From NCBI GenBank assembly GCA_030042795.1, contig JASHYZ010000035.1, positions 1 to 12,249 on the forward strand: a DNA stretch of 12,249 bases, read 5' to 3'. The position numbers and the translations under genes are program-made. Source of the stretch: Terriglobia bacterium (GTDB lineage: Bacteria; Acidobacteriota; Terriglobia; UBA7540). The notes beneath the pieces were generated by a model that saw only the letters and a list, made by a program, of their open reading frames with translations, was not told the DNA's origin and made no database searches. This document shows positions 7,183-12,249 of this stretch, one piece after another. Position 1 is the first letter of the stretch, and every line of letters starts with the position of its first letter.

Positions 7183-7938
7183 TCACCGGGCGCCACCTGC
7201 ATCCAGGCTGACATTCAGATGAAACAGTGCTGGCCCGGCGCCGGTCTGCGGGTTCCAAACGGCGATTTCAATCTTGTCGGAAGAATTCAGCACCCAATCA
7301 TTCCGCCCATACGCCCCTGCAAACCCGGTTACCACGATTTCCGAATCGGTCCAACGTGTCACATTAATTGTGACCTCGTCCTGATTCTTGGGGATGATGC
7401 GCCCCGCCGACCAATGACGGCTGTTGTCTCGAATCGCAAGGTAGGGAGTATCCAGGTTGTTGAAGGATGTATAGGTTCCCAGGCCGTGTCCCGAAATCAC
7501 GATGGTTTGATGGGCCTGGGAAAGGATCGGGGTTACGGAGTTGATCACCGGCTGCGCTGAACCCGGAAAGGGCGTCATCCGGTGTGTCGACGATGCGTAG
7601 AGAAACATCACGGCTGACAGAACAACCACAGCCCCGAGTGCCAGACTGATTCGGAGCCTCCAGTTCGTGCTCGCAGAGCCTGCCGGCCGGGCAGGGCTCG
7701 GAACCGGGCGAATTCGAGCCCTAGCATCAAAGGAGCAGGGACCGCCCGCATTGAGCCAGGCTTCGATCTCGCCTGGTCTGGCGAACACAGAGTGGCCCTG
7801 GCTGCCCGGCACGCGATGAACCGGCAGCCCCAATTCCTGCTCCCAACGTTGTACCGTCCGGACTTCGCGTCCGACGAAGGCCGCGATTTCTTTCCAGCCG
7901 AACAGTTTGTTCGTTGTGTCAGCAGCGCTGCCAGCCAT
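7183..7938 (-). CDS. Membrane-anchored HTH regulator with extracytoplasmic IPT-like domain
   Basis: The 251-residue protein looks like a one-component transmembrane regulator. Residues 11-62 form a short excisionase/MerR-like helix-turn-helix (KLFGWKEIAAFVGREVRTVQ, then RWEQELGLPVHRV and an FARPGEIEAWL end). A Pro/Ala-rich linker leads to one membrane helix (about 96-115), and the rest (129-243) is a beta-rich domain opening VINSVTPI and TIVISGHGLG, like an IPT/TIG fold, and containing VWNPQTGAGP near the end. DNA binding inside and ligand sensing outside are inferred from this layout. I chose the ATG at 7938 because GGTGA lies 7 bases upstream and the palindrome is then just outside the gene; a GTG at 8007 would add 23 residues but has no ribosome site. 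It converges on the GH16 gene, which may be a target. Ligand and targets are unknown. Confidence 0.8.
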   Translation of the reverse strand: MAGSAADTTNKLFGWKEIAAFVGREVRTVQRWEQELGLPVHRVPGSQGHSVFARPGEIEAWLNAGGPCSFDARARIRPVPSPARPAGSASTNWRLRISLALGAVVVLSAVMFLYASSTHRMTPFPGSAQPVINSVTPILSQAHQTIVISGHGLGTYTSFNNLDTPYLAIRDNSRHWSAGRIIPKNQDEVTINVTRWTDSEIVVTGFAGAYGRNDWVLNSSDKIEIAVWNPQTGAGPALFHLNVSLDAGGAR

Positions 7939-7945
7939 AGCCTCT

Positions 7946-7950
7946 TCACC
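7946..7950 (-). promoter_or_regulatory. Ribosome binding site that favours the 7938 start of the regulator
   Basis: On the minus strand GGTGA lies 7 bases before the ATG at 7938 and matches the end of the anti-Shine-Dalgarno sequence. The upstream GTG at 8007 is preceded by CAGTTAAGCTG, which shows no such match. Confidence 0.45.
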
Positions 7951-7965
7951 GAGCGCAGCATTAAT

Positions 7966-7989
7966 ACGTAATATGTCGCCATATGACGT
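7966..7989. promoter_or_regulatory. 24-bp imperfect palindrome upstream of the HTH regulator
   Basis: The half-sites ACGTaATATG and CATATgACGT flank a TCGC centre; 10 of 12 base pairs are symmetric. The site is 28-51 bases upstream of the 7938 start, in promoter position, in a more AT-rich patch than its surroundings. Such two-fold symmetry fits a dimeric DNA-binding protein, and the adjacent HTH regulator is the natural candidate for autoregulation. No second copy was found near the GH16 gene or elsewhere by eye. Confidence 0.45.
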
Positions 7990-8054
7990 ACATTGGCGTT
8001 TGACCACACCAGCTTAACTGAGTTACTCCAATGCTTGTCAAAGGTGATCCAGAA

Positions 8055-8063
8055 GGGGGGGGG
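8055..8063. repeat. Run of nine G residues in the gap between pntB and the regulator
   Basis: A G9 homopolymer lies about 117 bases upstream of the regulator start and 90 bases past the end of pntB. It is outside any gene I accept. Such tracts can change length by slipped-strand pairing and are also prone to sequencing error. Functional meaning is unknown. Confidence 0.6.
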
Positions 8064-8125
8064 CCGCGTTTCAGCACCCAGGTAGCCACTTCTTTGGCAG
8101 GAGGAAGCGTGGCCCCACCGCACCG

Positions 8126-8146
8126 GCGCAGCCAAGCCTACTGCGC
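8126..8146. terminator. Weak hairpin after the pnt operon
   Basis: GCGCAG (8126-8131) pairs with CTGCGC (8141-8146) around a 9-base loop, just past the pntB stop at 8154 on the minus strand. It is short and has no T-run, so it is at best a weak transcript end. Confidence 0.25.
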
Positions 8147-8153
8147 GCGCCCG

Positions 8154-9551
8154 CTATCCTGCGTGGTCGCCTCCGCTGAGTTCGCGCACAATCGAGCCGA
8201 CAAAAGCTTTCGCATCGCCGAAGAGCATCAGCGTTTTATCCATATAGTAGAGGGGATTATCGATGCCGGCGAAGCCCGGATTAAGGCTCCGCTTGATCAC
8301 CATCACCGTGCGTGCCCGATCGACTTCGATGATCGGCATGCCGTAGATGGGGCTGGCTTGATCTGTCTTGGCCGCAGGATTGGTGACGTCGTTGGCTCCA
8401 ATAACGAGCGCCACGTCCGTCTGGGCCATTTCGCCGTTCGCGGTTTCCATGTCGATCAGCCTGTCGTAGGGGATATCGGCCTCGGCGAGGAGCACGTTCA
8501 TATGGCCTGGCATGCGGCCGGCCACCGGGTGAATGGCGAACTTCATATCGACGCCGCGTTTGGTCAGGCCGTCAAACAGTTCGCGAACCTTGTGTTGCGC
8601 CTGCGCCACGGCCATGCCGTAACCGGGAACCACCACCACGGAGTTGGCATCAGACAGGATCACCGCCGCTTCATCGGGGGTGGCGTTGTGAACGATGCGT
8701 TCTTCCTTGCTGGCGGCTGCGGAGACTTGTAGCTGCCCGAAGGCCCCGAACATCACGTTGGTGAATGACCGGTTCATGGCCTTGCACATGATTACTGACA
8801 GGATGAATCCGGAAGACCCGTCGAGCGCGCCCGCCACCACCAGAACCTTGCTGCTGAGCACAAAGCCCAGCAGCGCGGCGGAAAGTCCCACGTAGGAGTT
8901 CAACAGCGAGATCACGGTAGGCATATCGGCGCCGCCAATCGGCGTCACCAGCAGCACGCCGAAGAGGAGCGAGACCACGACCATCGCCGGGAACAGCGAC
9001 TTATACTCGGGGTGAACCAGCATGATGAGCGCAATGACCACCGCCGAGCCGAGCGCCGAAAGGCTAACGATGTTTTGTCCCTTGTAAACAATCGGGCGCT
9101 GCGGCAACCACTCTTGCAGCTTGCCTGCCGCGATCAAGCTGCCGGTAAAGCTTAGTGAGCCGATAATCACTTCCAGCGAAATCTCGGTCATCTCAAAAGC
9201 CGTGATATGCGGAGTACGCACGTAGTACTCGGAGATGCCAATCATCGAGGCCGCGAGCGCGCCGAAGGCGTGGCTCATGGCGGTTCGTTGGGGAACCGCG
9301 GTCATGTGCACCATTCCAAGCGGTACGCCGATAATGGCTCCTACCACCAGGGCCAATAGGATCCACTTGTATTCGACAAGTTCCGGATTGAAGAATGTGG
9401 TGACCACCGCCACCGCCGCCCCGATTTCCCCTGCCAGCACACCGTGCCGCGCGGTTGCCGGCGAACTCAGCCACTTGAGCGACAGGATGAACAAGGCTAC
9501 GGCGACGATATACGCGAAGTCGACATATTGCTGTGTGGAGAGTATGGTCAT
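8154..9551 (-). CDS. pntB: NAD(P) transhydrogenase beta subunit
   Basis: This 465-residue subunit supplies most membrane helices and the NADP-binding domain of the proton-translocating transhydrogenase, which uses the proton gradient to move hydride from NADH to NADP. Hydrophobic helices span residues about 10-270, with MTAVPQRTAMSHAFGALA (83-100) marking the branch that has this motif in place of the better-known MPQM-type loop. The NADP domain carries PGYGMAVAQAQ (309-319), HPVAGRMPGHMNVLL (341-355), GANDVTNPAA (385-394), KRSLNPGFAGIDNPLY (420-435) and GDAKAF (445-450). The open frame extends upstream to 9689, but those residues are out-of-family and overlap pntAB; the ATG at 9551 gives the correct N-terminus and overlaps the pntAB stop by 4 bases, so translation is probably coupled. 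There is no strong ribosome site of its own. Confidence 0.95.
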   Translation of the reverse strand: MTILSTQQYVDFAYIVAVALFILSLKWLSSPATARHGVLAGEIGAAVAVVTTFFNPELVEYKWILLALVVGAIIGVPLGMVHMTAVPQRTAMSHAFGALAASMIGISEYYVRTPHITAFEMTEISLEVIIGSLSFTGSLIAAGKLQEWLPQRPIVYKGQNIVSLSALGSAVVIALIMLVHPEYKSLFPAMVVVSLLFGVLLVTPIGGADMPTVISLLNSYVGLSAALLGFVLSSKVLVVAGALDGSSGFILSVIMCKAMNRSFTNVMFGAFGQLQVSAAASKEERIVHNATPDEAAVILSDANSVVVVPGYGMAVAQAQHKVRELFDGLTKRGVDMKFAIHPVAGRMPGHMNVLLAEADIPYDRLIDMETANGEMAQTDVALVIGANDVTNPAAKTDQASPIYGMPIIEVDRARTVMVIKRSLNPGFAGIDNPLYYMDKTLMLFGDAKAFVGSIVRELSGGDHAG

Positions 9552-9844
9552 TGTTTTTTGCGCCCGCTGAGTTTGAACATCCGGAGCATCCGATCCGTGA
9601 TGAGGAACCCGCCCACCATGTTGCTGAAGGCAGCGGCCACCGCAATGGCGCCCAGGATCGTGGAGAGCGTCGATTCGTGACGGCCGCAAATGATAATGGC
9701 GGCCACCACCACGATGGCGTCGAGGGCGTTGGTAAGAGCCATGAGCGGCGTGTGGAGCAGCGGCGACACGCGGCGGATGACTTCGAAACCGAGGAATGCA
9801 GCGAGCACAAACACGTACAAGCTGGTAGTAAAGTCTGCAGGCAC
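9548..9844 (-). CDS. pntAB: NAD(P) transhydrogenase alpha subunit part 2 (membrane part)
   Basis: This 98-residue protein is the small membrane part of the alpha subunit, separate from the NAD-binding part as in Rhodospirillum rubrum-type three-gene enzymes. Three helices are visible at about 7-24, 33-51 and 60-84, with the family blocks FLGFEVIRRVSPLLHTPLMA (17-36), NALDAIVVVAA (39-49) and FSNMVGGFLITDRML (73-87). It joins PntB in forming the proton channel. The start is a GTG at 9844 backed by a strong AAGGAG site, 7 bases upstream. It lies 16 bases after the pntAA stop and overlaps pntB by 4 bases. Confidence 0.94.
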   Translation of the reverse strand: MPADFTTSLYVFVLAAFLGFEVIRRVSPLLHTPLMALTNALDAIVVVAAIIICGRHESTLSTILGAIAVAAAFSNMVGGFLITDRMLRMFKLSGRKKQ

Positions 9845-9850
9845 GATTTT

Positions 9851-9856
9851 CTCCTT
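9851..9856 (-). promoter_or_regulatory. Ribosome binding site for the GTG start of pntAB
   Basis: AAGGAG on the minus strand sits 7 bases before the GTG at 9844, in the short gap after pntAA. It fixes the start at a GTG with no ATG competitor at a family-consistent position. Confidence 0.7.
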
Positions 9857-9860
9857 GGTA

Positions 9861-11042
9861 CTACGAACTTTGGCCGCTGGCGGCAGCCACGGGCAGCGAG
9901 AAGAACTTCCGGACGAGGGGATTTACGATCTGCCCTCCGCACGTCACCAGCGTGTCGCGAGTGATTTCGTCTTCCCGGTTCAGTTGCAGCTTGCCGTCTT
10001 TCACCAGGTGCGTGAGAAATGCCATGAGATTCCGCGCGTACATCTGGCTGGCGTGATACGGCACGAGGCTGGCGAGGTTGATGGCGCCCACGATGGTGAC
10101 GCCGTGCTTCACCACGGTTTCGCCCGACTGGGTCAACTCGCAGTTCCCGCCGCGCTCGGCGGCCAGATCGACAATCACAGAGCCCGGCGCCATCTTTTGA
10201 ACCATCTCTCCGGTTACCAAAATCGGTGATTTTTTGCCCGGAATCACGGCGGCGGTGATCACCACATCGCTTTCTGCCACCACGCGTCCCAGCAGTTCCC
10301 GTTGTCGCTCGTAGAAGGATTCGTCCTGGGCGCGCGCGTAACCGCGTGCGTCCTGGGCGTCGGCAGCCTCGATGGGAAGCTCCACGAACCGGCCACCGAG
10401 GCTCTGCACCTGCTCCTTCACCACAGGCCGAAGATCATAAGCAGAAGTTACGGCGCCCAGGCGGCGCGAGGTGGCGATGGCCTGCAACCCGGCGACGCCG
10501 CAGCCGATGATAAAGACGCGCGCCGGAGAAATGGTCCCGGCGGCCGTCGTCATCATGGGAAAGAGGCGCGGCACCGTGTCCGCGCCGATCAGCACAGCCT
10601 TGTAACCGCAGAGGGTGGCCATCGATGAAAGCGCGTCCATGCTCTGGGCGCGCGTAATGCGCGGCATGAGCTCGACCGCGAAGCTCGTCACTCCGGCGGC
10701 CGCGATCTGCTGCACCGTTTCGAGAACTCCAACCGGGCGCAAAAATCCCATCAGCACTTGATCCCGCCGCAGCAAGGGAAGATCAGCCTTGCCCGTCTGA
10801 TCGTTCGAGCCATAGCACAGCACCTGGGTGATGATGTCAGCCTGTTGAAACACCTGGGCGCGCTCGGGAAGCGCCTTCACGCCTTTCGATTCGTATTCGG
10901 CGTCGGGATATCCGGCGCTGGCTCCGGCTCCGGCTTCGATCACCACCGTCAAACCCGCCTTGGCAAGCGCCGGAAGCACCGCCGGCACTAGCGCCACGCG
11001 CCGCTCTCCGGGGAAACTTTCCTTGGGGACGCCAACAATCAT
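9861..11042 (-). CDS. pntAA: NAD(P) transhydrogenase alpha subunit part 1 (NAD-binding)
   Basis: This 393-residue cytoplasmic subunit binds NAD(H) and belongs to the alanine dehydrogenase/PNT family. The N-terminus MIVGVPKESFPGERRVAL is typical. RAQSMDALSSM (131-141) is the mobile loop that contacts the partner NADP domain, with Arg131, Gln133 and Asp136 kept. The Rossmann motif is GCGVAG (180-185), with Asp203 in YDLRP to hold the NAD ribose, and PGKKSPIL (268-275) follows. Length matches stand-alone PntAA rather than alanine dehydrogenase, and the following pntAB and pntB settle the identity. The ATG at 11042 has AGGAG (11050-11054) upstream. It is the first gene of the operon; a candidate promoter and a CRP-like palindrome lie 66-94 bases upstream. 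Confidence 0.95.
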   Translation of the reverse strand: MIVGVPKESFPGERRVALVPAVLPALAKAGLTVVIEAGAGASAGYPDAEYESKGVKALPERAQVFQQADIITQVLCYGSNDQTGKADLPLLRRDQVLMGFLRPVGVLETVQQIAAAGVTSFAVELMPRITRAQSMDALSSMATLCGYKAVLIGADTVPRLFPMMTTAAGTISPARVFIIGCGVAGLQAIATSRRLGAVTSAYDLRPVVKEQVQSLGGRFVELPIEAADAQDARGYARAQDESFYERQRELLGRVVAESDVVITAAVIPGKKSPILVTGEMVQKMAPGSVIVDLAAERGGNCELTQSGETVVKHGVTIVGAINLASLVPYHASQMYARNLMAFLTHLVKDGKLQLNREDEITRDTLVTCGGQIVNPLVRKFFSLPVAAASGQSS

Positions 11043-11107
11043 CGGTTCTCTCCTAGTCCTGCTGCCATCTGGTCCGCCATTGTTTCAAATCAAGCTTCTC
11101 AACCGGC

Positions 11108-11136
11108 TTTATGCCGCTCAGTGATTGCTGTCACAA
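11108..11136 (-). promoter_or_regulatory. Candidate sigma70 promoter of the pnt operon
   Basis: On the minus strand TTGTGA (11136-11131) and CATAAA (11113-11108) are separated by 17 bases; each matches the sigma70 consensus in 4 of 6 places. Transcription would begin near 11101, giving a leader of about 60 bases before pntAA. The -35 overlaps the CRP-like palindrome. Confidence 0.35.
11120..11135. promoter_or_regulatory. CRP-like palindrome upstream of pntAA
   Basis: On the minus strand TGTGA, six bases, then TCACT matches the CRP-family consensus TGTGA-N6-TCACA in 9 of 10 fixed places. It is 78-93 bases upstream of the pntAA start and covers the candidate -35, so a bound regulator could repress that promoter or drive a nearby one. 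Which CRP/FNR-family protein binds, if any, cannot be told here. Confidence 0.4.
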
Positions 11137-11162
11137 TTCCTGGCCGCACCCACGTTTTCCGA

Positions 11163-11176
11163 TTGTTGTAGATCAA
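11163..11176. promoter_or_regulatory. FNR-like palindrome upstream of pntAA
   Basis: TTGTT-GTAG-ATCAA matches the FNR consensus TTGAT-N4-ATCAA in 9 of 10 fixed places. It lies about 120-134 bases upstream of the pntAA start, 27 bases beyond the CRP-like site. A single near match may be chance. Confidence 0.25.
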
Positions 11177-11181
11177 AGACA

Positions 11182-11213
11182 TTCAAGCCTTGACGCCATG
11201 CGCCGGGCTTGAA
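11182..11213. repeat. Perfect 8-bp inverted repeat upstream of the pnt operon
   Basis: TTCAAGCC (11182-11189) and GGCTTGAA (11206-11213) are perfect complements around a 16-base GC-rich spacer. It may be an operator or a hairpin; there is no T-run to make it a terminator. Confidence 0.4.
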
Positions 11214-11384
11214 CCCCACAGGACTACGGTCTTGGGTCTCACTCTTATCCTGGCCGAGCTCGATATTTATCTAGCGGCACTGTTACTCTTCATTCTGGGA
11301 CACTGCGGAAAACAGCGCAAGGGTCAAGTTTGTTGCCACTCCCGCAGCTCTTTGGATGGATGGTGGTATCCTCCGAGACTGTTA

Positions 11385-11414
11385 CCTCGTTGATTGGGTT
11401 AAGGGTCAACGAGG
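11385..11414 (-). terminator. Hairpin at the end of the FGE-family gene
   Basis: CCTCGTTGA (11385-11393) pairs perfectly with TCAACGAGG (11406-11414) around a 12-base loop. On the minus strand the stem begins in the last codons and includes the TGA stop of the FGE-family gene. No T-run follows, so it may act as a weak terminator or as 3'-end protection of the transcript. Confidence 0.5.
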
Positions 11415-12249
11415 AAATACGTCAGCGGCACATCGAAAGCCAAGGTTGTTGTCCAAATATGCCGCGAACACTCCAGAGCGGTCGGACGCTCGGACATGCC
11501 AGGGAAAGTCTCTCCAGGAGCCACCTCGCATGACGCGCATCTCTTCCCGCACGGGTCCACGCGGATCTTGGGGAGGACTGTTCTCGTAGTAGTTCGCGTC
11601 ATACCAGTCACTCACCCACTCCCACACGTTGCCCAACATGTCATAAAGCCCGAAGGCGTTGGGTGACTTCAGACCGACATGGTGCATGTTGTTTTCATTT
11701 TCGTTGAGGCGCTTCAAAAAGCCGGCCTGGCCGTCGTTTGCCGCTGTGGCGCTATCCAAGTGCTGGTTCCCACTATTGTCAGCGTACCACGCAATTTCGT
11801 CCAGGTCGCCGTAGTGCGCAAGGCCACTCCCGGCTCGCGCCGCATACTCCCATTCGGCCTCGGTGGGCAGCCTGCCTCCCGTCCAACCGCAATAAGACTG
11901 GGCCTCGAACCACGTCACGTCAACCATAGGCATGGCTTCATCGGCCCAACCAGGGTTGAGTTGCTTTCCACTCGAGACCGGGTCCGTTGGCATTTGTTTT
12001 CCCGTAGCGGCCGCGAAGCGTTTATAGGCGGCTACCGTAACTTCCGTTTGCCCCATCCAGAAGCCCTTGGTGATCGTCACTGGGTGCGAAGGCCTCTCGC
12101 CCGCTTCGCACTGGCTGTCGGCGGGCGAGCACCCCATCATGAATCTTCCGGGGGCAATCCAAACGTACTTCAACTGGTCTATGGGGTTCTCTTTCACCTG
12201 TTCGCCAGCGGCGTTTGAGTGTTCGGTGGCCGCAGGTGCGGCTTGCGCT
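11406..12249 (-). CDS. Formylglycine-generating-enzyme-family (SUMF1-like) protein, N-terminus outside window, active-site Cys absent
   Basis: The frame is open to the right edge, so this gene is cut there; a GTG at 12197 is internal to the open frame and need not be the start. Residues before it are Ala/Gln/Glu-rich, as in a linker after a signal peptide. Counting from that GTG, FGE-domain blocks are FMMGC (19-23), HPVTITKGFWMGQTEVT (38-54), PMVDVTWFEAQSYC (90-103), GGRLPTEAEWEYAARAG (107-123), NAFGLYDMLGNVWEWVSDW (180-198), RVMRGGSW (221-228) and GFRCA (253-257). True FGEs carry two catalytic cysteines shortly after RGGS; here that stretch reads RDFPWHVR, with none. The protein is thus a family member unlikely to oxidise sulfatase cysteine; such members often have other or structural roles. 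No sulfatase gene is visible nearby. It is followed by a 363-base gap before pntAA. Confidence 0.88.
   Translation of the reverse strand, partial: AQAAPAATEHSNAAGEQVKENPIDQLKYVWIAPGRFMMGCSPADSQCEAGERPSHPVTITKGFWMGQTEVTVAAYKRFAAATGKQMPTDPVSSGKQLNPGWADEAMPMVDVTWFEAQSYCGWTGGRLPTEAEWEYAARAGSGLAHYGDLDEIAWYADNSGNQHLDSATAANDGQAGFLKRLNENENNMHHVGLKSPNAFGLYDMLGNVWEWVSDWYDANYYENSPPQDPRGPVREEMRVMRGGSWRDFPWHVRASDRSGVFAAYLDNNLGFRCAADVFPR

Larger units (their letters stand above)
11043..11405. other. Gap between the FGE-family gene and the pnt operon
   Basis: This 363-base gap has no gene I can support. The half nearer pntAA holds the candidate promoter, CRP-like and FNR-like sites and an 8-bp inverted repeat. 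The half nearer the FGE-family gene (11214-11384) shows no recognisable structure apart from the hairpin at its end. A TTG-started frame from 11190 on the plus strand has a hydrophobic stretch but no ribosome site, so I do not count it. Confidence 0.5.

Noticed and set aside
7939..8007. GTG start at 8007 for the membrane regulator
   Set aside because: It lacks a ribosome site and would place the palindrome inside the coding region; the ATG at 7938 has GGTGA upstream and leads straight into the HTH domain.
8031..8732. 233-residue plus-strand frame opposite pntB
   Set aside because: His/Arg/Asp-rich antisense of the conserved NADP-binding domain of PntB; it crosses the G9 tract and has no motif.
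9552..9689. 46-residue N-terminal extension of PntB
   Set aside because: The extension is Arg/His/Gly-rich, overlaps pntAB in another frame, and is absent from the family. The ATG at 9551 overlaps the pntAB stop and gives the expected N-terminus.
11190..11393. Small plus-strand frame with a hydrophobic stretch in the pntAA upstream gap
   Set aside because: It begins at a TTG without a ribosome site, has no family features after the hydrophobic part, and overlaps the regulatory-looking inverted repeat.

Overview
The window looks like a chromosomal segment from an Acidobacteriota-type aerobic heterotroph. The reasons are: a moderately GC-rich genome; a caa3 oxidase operon carrying SCO, CoxB with fused cytochrome c, CoxA, two different subunit III genes and a small subunit IV; a membrane-anchored DNA-binding protein with a short N-terminal excisionase/MerR-like helix-turn-helix; a three-gene transhydrogenase; and a palindromic repeat between sco and coxB of a kind I recall from acidobacterial and planctomycete genomes. 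The taxon is inferred from gene style, not from a marker gene.

Layout, left to right. (1) Positions 1-259 hold the 3' end of a small protein gene. (2) Positions 260-562 are AT-rich and non-coding, with at least three direct copies of a roughly 24-bp element. (3) Positions 563-6145 (+) form the terminal oxidase cluster: SCO copper chaperone, a double-hairpin repeat, coxB with a C-terminal heme c domain, coxA (A1-type), coxC and coxD, the last four overlapping by 4, 11 and 8 bases. After them come a small membrane coiled-coil protein and a second, divergent subunit III. (4) A secreted GH16 beta-glucanase (6142-7128, +) starts at a GTG overlapping the stop of that second subunit III. (5) A GC-rich hairpin separates it from a convergent gene (7183-7938, -) for a membrane-anchored helix-turn-helix regulator with an extracytoplasmic IPT-like domain; an imperfect palindrome lies just upstream of its start. 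(6) Positions 8154-11042 (-) are pntAA-pntAB-pntB, the proton-translocating NAD(P) transhydrogenase. Upstream are a candidate sigma70 promoter, a CRP-like palindrome and a weaker FNR-like palindrome. (7) From 11406 to the right edge (-) lies a formylglycine-generating-enzyme-family protein whose active-site cysteines are missing; its 5' end is outside the window.

How the genes work together: SCO loads copper into the CuA site of CoxB; CoxA, CoxB, CoxC and CoxD make a proton-pumping caa3 oxidase that takes electrons directly through its own heme c. The transhydrogenase uses the resulting proton gradient to make NADPH. GH16 digests beta-glucans outside the cytoplasm, and the convergent membrane regulator is a plausible but unproven partner. 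I see no convincing new defence or mobile system. The most unusual features are the GH16 gene coupled to an oxidase gene, the repeat array upstream of sco, the regulator with its palindrome, and the cysteine-less FGE-family protein.
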